Positions 9,232 through 18,984 of a stretch of 64,000 nucleotides of DNA are shown here, piece after piece. The stretch spans positions 128,572,376-128,636,375 of the forward strand of contig JAUPFV010000002.1 in NCBI GenBank assembly GCA_036936605.1, written 5' to 3'. Source of the DNA: Limnanthes douglasii subsp. nivea. Taxonomy: Eukaryota; Streptophyta; Magnoliopsida; Brassicales; Limnanthaceae. Every line of letters starts with the position of its first letter. Position 1 is the first letter of the stretch. A program made the position numbers and the translations under genes. The notes under the pieces were generated by a model, which saw only the letters and a program-made list of their open reading frames with translations, had not been told where the DNA came from and did not search any database.

Positions 9232-9479
9232 CTATAATTAGAAAATCATTAAGATGGTTTCTCAAGCAAGATCATCAAGGCCATTGGGGACCTAGTCACA
9301 CTAGATTTTTGTAAGTAAGAATAAAATGCGTCATTTCTTAATGGATGTTGAACTGAACCCTGATGAAGTTTTGGATATGATTGATTATGAATTGGATATT
9401 ACGAGTTAAGATGATAATTTTTTTCCCATAAACGTTCAGATGATATTTTCGGGCACTTAATTGTTTCTTCAATGTCAGA

Positions 9480-9806
9480 TTATCCCCAAAAATAGGGTTG
9501 AAATATCGCCTGAGCAGGTGTCACGGCGGAAGATAAGTGAAAGGTTGTTGAAGATATGGGTAAAGATGTGTCGGTTGAGCATGTGGTTGAGTAGGTTGTT
9601 GTGGGTGAGGCATATATTGATGTTGGGTTGAATCCAGAGGTCGAACTTGACGTGACAATATCAGTTCCGACCTTGTGGATTGTTTGCCTCAGATATTCTA
9701 GTGGGTGCCCTACGTTGGTAGTGTATTTCCCGTTGCTTGTCATGATTTTTTGATGAGGAAGACACAATATTTCAGTTTTTTCCCTTATACCCCATGCCAA
9801 CATCAT
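9480..9806 (-). other. Unassigned open frame upstream of the gag relic
   Basis: A 108-codon minus-strand frame, Ser/Thr/Pro-rich in its second half, lies 250 bp upstream of the gag relic and in its orientation. It may be the N-terminal, poorly conserved part of the same Gag. I recognise no domain, and it could be chance. Confidence 0.25.
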
Positions 9807-11009
9807 AATATTTCTCAGCGCGATAGCACAATAACGAATCTAACATTTCACGTGAATCTCTAAAAGATATTGGTTGATACGCATATGTCTGACCTCAGAC
9901 CTCAACATTAAAAGTTTTGGACTCGTGTTATCGACCTAACTGTGAAAGGATGCCACCTTTGCTACACGAGCCAAACAATCCTCAAACAACTAGGCTACAA
10001 CGGTCGCATCTAACATGCTTTCAATGCCACATAACTCCCTAACTATTGTTGCAGTCTCAACCCCTGCTGGTGTCTCAACCTCTTTTAAATGATAGATGAT
10101 AGTATATAATAATTCTATGTAAATGATTTTGAAAAAATATTATTTGGATATCTATCTCTTCCCATTAATAACACCACTCATGACCATTTAGTAGTGTTCA
10201 AATTCAGAATTTGACATTTAACTTTCTCTTATCCTCTATATATATATATATAATATTCAAGAACATTTTGATAAAATCTATTGATAAATTAATGTATTAA
10301 AATGAATATTTAGCTAAAGTTTTGAATCTTTTTCAATTTTTTTTTCAAAAATACTAAATAAATTATTAAATTATATAGAATTACCGAAATATTTCTTCAA
10401 AATTTAATATCTTTAGATCCAAACAGAATTTAAAAACATAACTTATGTCAACCAAAATAAAAGTAGATTAAACTTGATCTACTGAAATATATATAAGACT
10501 GTAAGGAGATATACAAACCTGACTATAACAAAAAAGAGTAATAACAAATCTAAACTAAAAAAAATTGTAATTAGATTTAAGAAAATTAAAATTTAATTAT
10601 TTTAAAAATATAACAAACAAAATATCTAAAACCGTCAAACACAATATTCTAATGTGACGAAAAATGGGAAAACACCGCTAAATTGGAAAAGACCGCCGCA
10701 TAAAAATAGAATCCACGATTTTTTTTAATTAACAAAACTTTTATTAGATAAAAAAGAGGCTAGAAATTAGCCTTACAATAAGAGATCGACAATTAAATGG
10801 GTCTGGTTACCCAATAACAAAAGAAAACGGGAAAACCAACATAGATTTAAAGCGAAACCCTAAAACCATCAACCTTTTAATAAATCAAGACTGTCGCCTC
10901 ATACCCTAAAAAACAGTCGCTCATATCTCTTTCCAAAACCTTCGGTGAGCTCTGATCCCATCTCTTTCCAACTCCAATATCTTTTCCATCTCCAGAATTC
11001 ATCAAAGAG
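9807..11009. other. AT-rich intergenic DNA, no gene seen
   Basis: Mostly AT-rich with short AT runs (10240-10255). From 10850 the composition becomes leader-like (pyrimidine-rich, CAGGTAAGAA at about 11030), but no coding exon follows. Confidence 0.4.
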
Positions 11010-11329
11010 GATTCAACCAGCGAACTACTCAGGTAAGAAACACAAACATCAATTTAGATTTACTACCAGGATTGGATTCTTCGATCAAAATTAGAAAATG
11101 ATAAAATCTTCCTAACTATCAGTGGCATGCAGATCAGCTACTCAATTCAACTCCAGGAGTATTCATGAAGTATTAAAGACGAATATTCCATACTTTATCA
11201 AGGGAGATTCAACCAGTGCACTAACCATGTAAGAAACCACTCATAAGATTCGATTAACATCCAAACTGAGAATCTTCGATTAGAATATAAAAGGAGATTG
11301 CTAAATATGAACGACATGCAGATCAGCTA
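11010..11329 (+). repeat. Diverged tandem duplication of about 196 bp, broken by element A
   Basis: GATTCAACCAG..GTAAGAAAC..CTTCGAT..CATGCAGATCAGCTACTCA occurs at 11010-11155 and again from 11206. The second copy is cut at AGCTA by element A and resumes at 21676 (AGCTACTCATGG). Confidence 0.7.
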
Positions 11330-11767
11330 TGGTGTGGATAATAATCGCCTGAGGGTAGGCTGGTATTTTCGGTTGGTGTTTTATGGTGGTGTGTGGGTGT
11401 TTAAGTGTTTAGAGTAGAGAGTAGAGAGATAATTAAGCAGCTTGGTAGCAGTTAATTCTCATTACCTATAGTTAATGCAGGTGGTTGGGTATTTATACCC
11501 TGATGTTTGGGCCCTTATGGGCTTTCGGGTCATGTTTAATGGACCCAGGTCATGTTCAAAGACCCATGAGCTCTAAGTAGGAGAGCAAGTAGCTTAGTCA
11601 AGAAGTGTTTAGGTTTTTTTAGTACTTTTGTCATAGTTCGAACAGTCCTATGGTCATAGTGTTCAAAGTGATCTGTCCGGTCCATGTGATCTGTCCGATC
11701 TGTCCGGTCCGGAGGCCATGGACTGATCTGTCCGTGTCCGGGGAGCATGCTGAATTCAGACTCATCA
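11330..11767 (-). repeat. Element A 3' LTR
   Basis: TG..CA ends; matches 21239-21675 with few changes. It holds a cluster of CTGTCCGGTCC-like motifs at 11675-11745. Confidence 0.95.
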
Positions 11768-11781
11768 GGAGCCCCTTTTTT
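11768..11781 (-). other. Element A polypurine tract
   Basis: On the minus strand AAAAAAGGGGCTCC lies directly before the 3' LTR, the position used to prime plus-strand DNA. B (37096-37109) has the same tract. Confidence 0.75.
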
Positions 11782-12018
11782 AGGTGTTTGAGCAAGTATT
11801 CTTGTCAGAGACCTGAAAAACAGTCCGACGTTAGAAGTAGTTTTCAATCCGGACAGGTCTACGGGTTTACCCGGACAGATAAAGCTTCACGAATTCAAAA
11901 TGGTTTTTGCCAGAGTTCGTGGGACACGTGCCGCTTTCTGATTGGTTGTTCCAGCCGTTTTTTCACCTTGAATTTCGAACCCACCTTCTTCGAAAAGCAA
12001 CCTCTTTAATTACAAATG

Positions 12019-12103
12019 GTGACATCAGTGCCGTCTTTTAATCATTGCCAACCTTTTCGAATTCTCCTAGGAATCAACTGCTTTTTCAGATTTTACTATA
12101 AAT
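12019..12103 (+). promoter_or_regulatory. Putative promoter of the element A antisense gene
   Basis: TATAAAT at 12097-12103 lies 100 bp before the ATG at 12203. Upstream blocks GTGACATCAG, CTTTTAATCATTGCC and TCCTAGGAATC also occur, in the same order, before the antisense genes of B (TATAAAT 37425-37431) and C (minus, 58341-58347). Conserved spacing of about 100 bp in three elements argues for a real core promoter. Confidence 0.65.
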
Positions 12104-12202
12104 TCAAACTCACTTTCTATTGTTTTACTATCTCTTTCATATTTACTCTGCATATTTTCTTAGAGCTTTCTCTCTCTAAAGCAAAGATTTCCTTGATAGT
12201 TT

Positions 12203-15199
12203 ATGTTTACAACAAGGACTGCTTTGATCAAATGCGGGTGGCTCAACCATTCTGAGTTGGAGAAGGCACAAAAAGTTGAGAAGGAAAGACGAATCGCAGC
12301 AGGGTTACCTACTTCGCCTGTCGACAGACCAATCTCTTCTGCTGCAGAGTCAGATCGAGGATCTTCTTCCTCCAAGGGCACTAAGCCTAGAAAGTTATTC
12401 CAACCTAGCCTTTCCCCCATCATCTCTGGTTCCTCTGTTCAGGAATCAGAATCCATCGTCGAACCAGGAGTAACTGCCACTAGCTTCAAAAAACCCTCAC
12501 CCTTCATAGCGATGGGATCAGACATTGAGAACTCCCCGGAGAAGTTAGTCGACCGAAGAAAGAGTCGACTGGTTAAGGGGCAAGCCTCTAAGAACACTCC
12601 CTCAAAGTCGGGGGAAAAAAATAGCAGTTCTGGGTCTGGAGTGCCTATCAGAGCTCCCCGGGAAAGACTACATGGTCCGGAGGCTAGCAGCCCAGCACTT
12701 CAAAGAGAGTCCTCTGCCTCAGAGCCCCAGCCTGAGACTAGAAGTCAAGGAAACACTGAAGATTAGCGGTCCGGAAGCCAGGCTGAGCCAAGTTTGAATT
12801 CTCCCCGGGCCACTGCCACTGATATTCCTCCAACGATCATGGAGGAAAGAATGGAGGACTCTGCTGAAGAAGTCTCTTTTGAGTCTGAGCCCTCCGGTCA
12901 GACTAGTAATACTGCTGCTGCCAAAAAAGATAAGGGCAAAGAAAAACTGTGCTTGAGACATCCGAAGCTGCCGGAGTGTCTTGAAGGGAAGGTGGGGCCT
13001 TGTTTTCACAAGGTCAAACTTAAATACCTCTTGGCCTTACAGAAGACCAAGTATGCATTCATCCATACGGCTGAACTGGGTCGAATGCGCACGAAATGTG
13101 GGATCCCAGAAAATGTGAAGATAAGGATTCCCATAGATTCCGAAACTCCTATGGATTGCAAGCTGAATGAAATAGTCATCTTCACTGAGCTATTTAATTG
13201 GGGACTCAGATTCCCACTGGACCCAGAGATTGTCAGATATTTTCATCTGATCAAACTCTGTCCGAGCCAGCTGAGCCCCAATGCTTGGTATACCCTTATG
13301 TCATGCATCATGGCATCAAGGCTGTCCGGGATCCCTCTTCCTATGGAAGAGTTTGCTGTAGTGGCCAATCTTTGCAAACATCACCAGTTCCCCTTCTACC
13401 ATTTCAATATGGGGGACAGTTTCAAAGCTGTTGATGATCTGTTGGAGTCTGAGAGTAAATAGAGGAGCCAGTTTTCGTTCGTCAGTGGCGCTTGGGAAAA
13501 CGGACAGAAGATCAAGTCCGGAGTGAACCCAAGCCTCCTCAGAAGCAGGTGGAGGAGTGACAGTAAGTCTCTCACTTTAAATCTTTGTCTACTTCTTCCT
13601 TCTTAAAGTTTGTTTAAATTAATTTGTCTTTCTTTTGTCTTAACAGAACTGCCTAAGGAGTTCGGTGATTACTTGAAGGCCGGGCAGGTTACTTGTGGCA
13701 GGATTAATGCCTGGGCTGCTGAGGAATGGGGGAACCGATTCCACGCTGCCTTCACCAGTGGAAACTTGGCAAGGTCTCACCTGTGGAACACCACAGGTCG
13801 GAGAGACCTGACTTGGGAGGAGCTCACCACCCAGCCTTCTCCAGACACTGTGCTTAAGAGGACCCATGAAGCAGATGGGACACTCTTCCTGCCAGGCCGG
13901 GCCAAAGCCCCAAGCAAAATGAAGGGCAAGAAGAAAGGTAAGAAGGTGGCGAGCGATGCTAATCCTGCTGATGCTGAGAAGGATGCTCCAACAGACCCGG
14001 AGGGGCCAGTCCAGAGCCAAATCAATGCTGCTCTTTTGCAAGCAGTGGAGCAAGAGACCTAAAGGCAGGAAGCAGATCTCCCAAAACCTCCAAGGGCTTC
14101 CAAGAGGAATCGCAAACAAGGGAGTGAGGGCGCAGAACGGGTAGCCAAGAAGAAAAAGACTGCTAAGGGAGATGATCTTGCTCTCCGGGATCCGGAGCCT
14201 TCTTTCCGGGCTGACCCTTCTGACCCAACGCACGCCGAAGAGATCCCAAGGGACTTTCATACCGATGAGGTTGAGGGAGGAGATCTCAACATCGATGGAG
14301 TCGACATCACCGGTCTTGGTGAGCTTGGTGAATACTTCCTCAACCTCCCAAGAGACGACTTCGCAGGGCCTTACATTCCTCCGAGCAGCTCTAACACCGT
14401 CAACTTCAATAGTAAGACTTTCATTGTCTCTAGTGAAAAGGACACCATAGCCCACTCCTTGCTAAGCAACGTGCAGCCGGTACTTACACTGGAGAGACAA
14501 GTTTGGGGTCAAGCAGACATCATCAAAGACCTTAAGTCTGAGAAGGAAAAGCTGTCCGAAGACCTTCGCACTGCTACTGCCAATGCTGACATGCTAAAGG
14601 AAGCAAATGAGGAGTTGAAGAGGAATCAGGAGGAAAGCAACACAAAAGTTGACACTCTAGAGGAAACCATCAGAGACCTCCGGGAGAAGCTGTCCGGTGT
14701 GGAGAAAGACCTTACTGCCTCAAAAGAAGAGGCCAAGGCAAGGGACAAGATTATCACCAACCTAACTACTGACAAGATTGCTCTTGAGAATGCCGCATCC
14801 AAGGCTGCCGAGGAGAAAACCACTTTGTTAAGGGATCAAGAGGCTACGATCCAAGCCATTATCAATGCCTATGCCAACCAGATGATTAAAAGCGAAGAGC
14901 TATTGCTTGAGAAGGTGAGGTCTGACATGGTTCTACTCTTTCATGAAATATTTCCGAAGAGAAACCTAGGGGACTTGTGGCTTTATGTAGACGATGATGA
15001 CCTTCCACATCATACAATGGCCGAAGAGGATCAGTATGGAGTCTCCAGTGCGTCCTCATCCGATGACGAAGAGCATACCGGGGAGAGCCCAGACGAAGAG
15101 AAAGACGATCCCAAAGGCAAGAAGGTAGACGAAGGGAAAAGCGACTTCAAAGGCAAGAAGGTGTATGAAGGTGAGCCATCTTCAAAGACTCAACCTTAA
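12203..15199 (+). pseudogene. Antisense extra gene of element A, spliced, three in-frame stops
   Basis: It runs opposite to gag-pol between pol and the 3' LTR. The start is MFTTRTALIKCGWLN, matched by MFTAR starts in B and C. Exon 1 (12203-13562) and exon 2 (13647-15199) are joined in frame across an 84-bp intron, GTAAGT..TTAACAG. Full length would be about 970 residues: a Ser-rich basic N-terminus, a conserved domain at about 250-420 (VGPCFHK, RIPIDSETPMDCKLNE, RFPLDPEIVRYFHLIKLCPS, SRLSGIPLPMEEF), a coiled coil at about 725-880 and an acidic/Lys tail. The middle domain resembles the family annotated in Pfam as putative gypsy-type transposon (Transposase_28). Its function is unknown. Stops lie at 12764-12766, 13460-13462 (TGG to TAG) and 14060-14062. 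Confidence 0.85.
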
Positions 15200-15691
15200 C
15201 TTACGATTTACTTTGTTTATTTTTTATTCAGACTAAAGTCCTTGGAAGGCCAAGGCACTCTTTTTGTAATGGTATCCGGTGTTCGACCGGACAGGTTTTT
15301 TGTGTTGTATCTTGACCATTTAAAAGTCCTTGGAAGGCAAAGGCAATTTTAAGTTATTTATTTTAATGAATATCTCTGTTCTGTACAACCATCATCTTCT
15401 TTCATTGTTCGTTTTAATTTTGATAGCCAGAGTTTAAGCAGCCTTTAGTTGTTGTATTGTGAGAGTGTTTAAGTTCTCCGGCTAGAATTTAAATAGCCCT
15501 TAGATATTTCAGTCCGGATAGTATGACAAGGGACAAAACTTTAAAAACACTTAGAAAATTTTTAAGAAGGCATCAAATTTTATTCAACCGTCCGGACACC
15601 TCATTAAAACCTCCCTGTGCCACCAGGGAGGAAAGAGTATGCCCCCAAATATTTACATGGATGTTTAAACAAGTAAATATTTACACAAGTG
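15200..15691. other. Element A convergent 3' region with two CCTTGG/CCAAGG hairpins
   Basis: This is the untranslated zone between the ends of pol (minus) and the antisense gene (plus). AAGTCCTTGGAAGGCCAAGG at about 15236 and a near copy at about 15324 form short hairpins. Near the pol end are GTAAATATTTAC (15673-15684), a perfect palindrome, and the block CCCAAATATTTACATGG. All recur at matching places in B (40519-40976) and C (54772-55297). Likely roles are 3'-end formation or RNA structure, by inference. Confidence 0.7.
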
Positions 15692-18600
15692 CTATTCCAA
15701 GTACATCCGGAGATGCTCAATATTCCAAGGATGAGTTAGAACTCTGCCATCTTTGTCTTCCAACCAATAAGTTCCACGCTTAATTCTTTCAACAACCATA
15801 TACGGACCCTCCCAAGTTGGGGCCAGCTTTCCGAAGAGCCTTTCTTTAGTGTGTAAGAAGACCTTCCTTAATACTTTGTCCCCTGGTTGGAAATCTCTTC
15901 TTTTGACTTTGGAAGCAAACCTGCTCCTCATCAAGCCTTGATAGTGTGCAACTCGAAGGTGAGCTCTAACCCGTCTTTCTTCTATCAAATCAAGTTGACC
16001 TCTGATTGCCACCTCGTTACCGTGTTCGGAGAAGTTGTGAACACGAAAGGAGGGGAGGGTCTTCTCTATGGGGGCTACTGCATCCATCCCATAGACCAAG
16101 GCAAAGGGTGACTCTTGTGTTGCAGCCCCAGGTGTTGTCCGGTAGGCCCACAAGACTTCTTGTAGATAACTAGGCCACTTCCCAGCAGCCCCTTCCAATT
16201 TTTTCTTTAAACCGGACAGTATAGTTCTATTAGCCACTTTAACTTGCCCATTTGCTTGTGGGTGGAAAGGTGAAGAAAAACAATGCTGTATACCCCTTGA
16301 GGCACAGAAGCTTTCCATTTCTCTATTGTCGAACTGTGGCCCATTGTCCGTTGTTATTTTCTGTGGGACACCAAATCTGCAACATATGTTGGATAGAATG
16401 AATTTTATAACAGCTTTTGATGTTGTCCCTGCTAGAGGGGCTGCTTATATCCACTTCGAGAAGTAGTCAATAGCCACAATTATAGCCCTCCGGACGCCAC
16501 AGGGAGAGGCCCTACTAAATCCAATCCCCATCGAGCAAAAGGAATGGGCTCATAAATTGATTCTAAAGGAATGGCTGGTACATGAATTTCATTGCTGTAC
16601 CTCTGGCATGGGTCACACCTTCTCACCAATTCCTTAGCATCTTTCATGATCGATGGCCAATAGTAACCGGAGAGTAAAACTCTTCTTGTTAAAGCTCTAA
16701 ACCCACAATGGGCTGATCCCTCACCATCATGCAATTCGGAGAGGACCACTTGTGACTCTTCATCCCCCAAACAACGCAGGAGAGGCTTATTGTAGGACTT
16801 TTTGTACAACACTTCTCTCAATATGACGAAACCACGAGCCTTGTGCTTCAATGTTCTGGCTAGTGACTTATCTGGAGGCACGACACCGTCGGAGAGATAT
16901 TGTAGGAGAGGAAACCTCCAGTCTTGAGGTTGTTTCACTTGTATTTCAAAAATTTCCTCTTCTTTATTCTTATTGAGTTGAATAGAGGGGCTTTCGAGCA
17001 CATGGATCCATGGATATGACTCCGTATATGCTATAGTTGCCAATGAGTCTGCCAGCTCATTTTCTGTCTGGGGAATGTGCTCATAGATAACATCTTTAAA
17101 CTTAAGTGCTTCATTTTTTAGGAGGAGTAAATACTTCACAAGTTTCTCCTTCATTGCCTCAGATTGGCCTTGGGCATGGTGGATAAGTAGCTAGGAGTCA
17201 CTTAACAGCTTGACCCTCTTAGCCCCACAAATGTGGGCTAACTTTAACCCAGCTATAGCTGCTTCGTATTCAGACTCGTTATTAGATGCCCTGAAAGCAA
17301 AACAAATAGCCTGGTACATCTTGTCTCCATAAGGGGAAGTTAAACATACTCCTGCACCACATCCCATAGTGCTAGATCCACCATCTGTCCAGACGACCCA
17401 TACTTTTTTATCTTTTATATCAGTAGCTCGCTCTGAATCCCTGTCGGAGTGGAATTCAACCAGAAAATCAGCCACAACTTGGGCTTTGACTGCTGTTCGG
17501 GGAGCAAAGTCTATGTCGAAGTCCTCCAACTCTACTGACCACTTAGTCATCCTGCTCGAAATGTCTGCTTTTTGAAGGACACTCTTGAGGGGAAAAGAGG
17601 TCCGGACGAAGATAGGATGGGCCTGGAAATAAGGCCTCATCTTTCTTGCAGCTATCACCAGGGCTAATGCCAATTTTTCAAGTTTCAAGTAACACCTTTC
17701 TGCATCTATCAAGCTTTTGCTGATGTAGTACACTGGATGGGGATGACCATCGACCTCCCTTACTAGCACAACACTGATGGCACAACTTGAAACTGCCAAA
17801 TATAAAAAGAGAGTCTCCCCATCAACTGGTTTGAACAAAGTTTTAGGGGAGGACAAGTGTTTCTTGATTTCATTGAAAGCCTCATCGCACTGTGGGGTCC
17901 AATCGAATCCCTTTGCACCCTTCAAAGTTTGAAATAATGGAGCACACCTGTCCGAAGACCTTGAGATAAATCTGTTTAAGGCAGCTAATCTCCCCGTTAA
18001 TCGCTGTACTTCTTCAATATTTCGAGGAGGCTCCATTTGGAATAGAGAATTGAGCTGGTCCGGATCAGGTTGTATTCCATGCTCACTTATGATATAGCCT
18101 AGAAACTTCCCGAACTGCACTCCGAACACACACTTTTCAGGGTTTAACTTTAAATTCACTTTCACCAAGTTGGCAAAAGTTTCTTGGAGATCGGACAAGT
18201 GCAACTGCTCATCTACACTCTTCACCATCATGTCATCAATGTACACTTCCATATTTCTTCCAATTTGATCAGAAAATGACTTGTTGACTAACCTATGATA
18301 AGTAGCCCCAGCATTTTTCAAACCAAATGGCATTACTTTGTAGCAATGAAGACCTCTATCAGTGACAAATGTGGTATGCTCTTGATCTTTTGGATCTACT
18401 TGAATTTGATTGTATCCGGAGAAAGCATCCATAAAGGAAAGCAGCTTGTTCCCAGAGGTAGAGTCTACTAACTGATCAATCCGAGGGACCAGATACAAGT
18501 CTTTTGGGCAAGCTCTATTGAGATCTGTGAAATCAATGCACATGCGCCACTTACCATTCTTCTTTTTCACTAAGACAGGATTGGTTGTCCACAAAGGGTA

Positions 18601-18972
18601 TTGAGACTCCTTGATATGCCCCATCTTTGTGAGCCTGTCAACCTCTTGTACAATAACATCAGCCTTTTCTTTGGAAAAAACTCTTCTTTTTTGAACTACT
18701 GGAGCTACGTCTCTCTGGACTGATAGTTGATGTGATATCACTTCTGATGGGACTCCAGTAACATCAGCATTGCACCAAGCAAAAACGTGCTGATGGTTCT
18801 TTAAAAACTTCAACATTTCATTCTTCAACATAGGTGGCATTTTAGACCCTATCTTGACACTTTTCCCATCTTCCAAACAGTGTGTTTCCACCTCTTCAAC
18901 TGGTATCAACACTCCGGAGGTCTCCCTGGGGTCATCAATTTCACCCTCACCCCCAGAAAGTCCCTCAAATTG
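15692..18972 (-). pseudogene. pol: Element A pol: RT, RNase H, second RNase H, integrase (broken)
   Basis: It is read in frame from the UAG at 18973-18975. RT has the conserved YIDDMMVK and an MPFGLKNAGATY block. The first RNase H follows (LYLAVSSCAISVVLVREVDG to YFQAHP), then a second, archaeal-like RNase H (VWTDGGSSTMGCGAG, ASNNESEYEAAIAGLKLA), typical of Tat elements. Integrase has a CDPCQRYSNEIHVP zinc half-site, WGLDLVGPLP and TDNGPQFDN. Lesions: TAG at 17191-17193 (CAG in B), a 7-bp loss after SGG at about 16485 with frameshift, a TAA shortly after, and NGQVK at the site of the catalytic Glu (B has NGQVE). The end, HLRMYLE stop, is intact. Confidence 0.92.
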
Positions 18973-18984
18973 CTATTGTTCATT
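18964..18984 (-). promoter_or_regulatory. Conserved in-frame UAG between protease and RT, leaky-type context
   Basis: On the minus strand the frame reads CAA TAG CAA TTT GAG, with the same frame open on both sides (Arg-Ile-Asn-Glu-Gln, stop, Gln-Phe-Glu-Gly-Leu-Ser). B and C have the same stop at the same place. CAA UAG CAA followed by a U-rich codon is close to the tobamovirus-type readthrough context (UAG CAR YYA). I infer controlled readthrough to make Gag-Pol in a limited ratio. Confidence 0.7.

Noticed and set aside
13640..14455. 271-codon minus-strand frame within element A
   Set aside because: Antisense shadow of exon 2 of the extra gene; no domain, and the plus frame is the conserved one.
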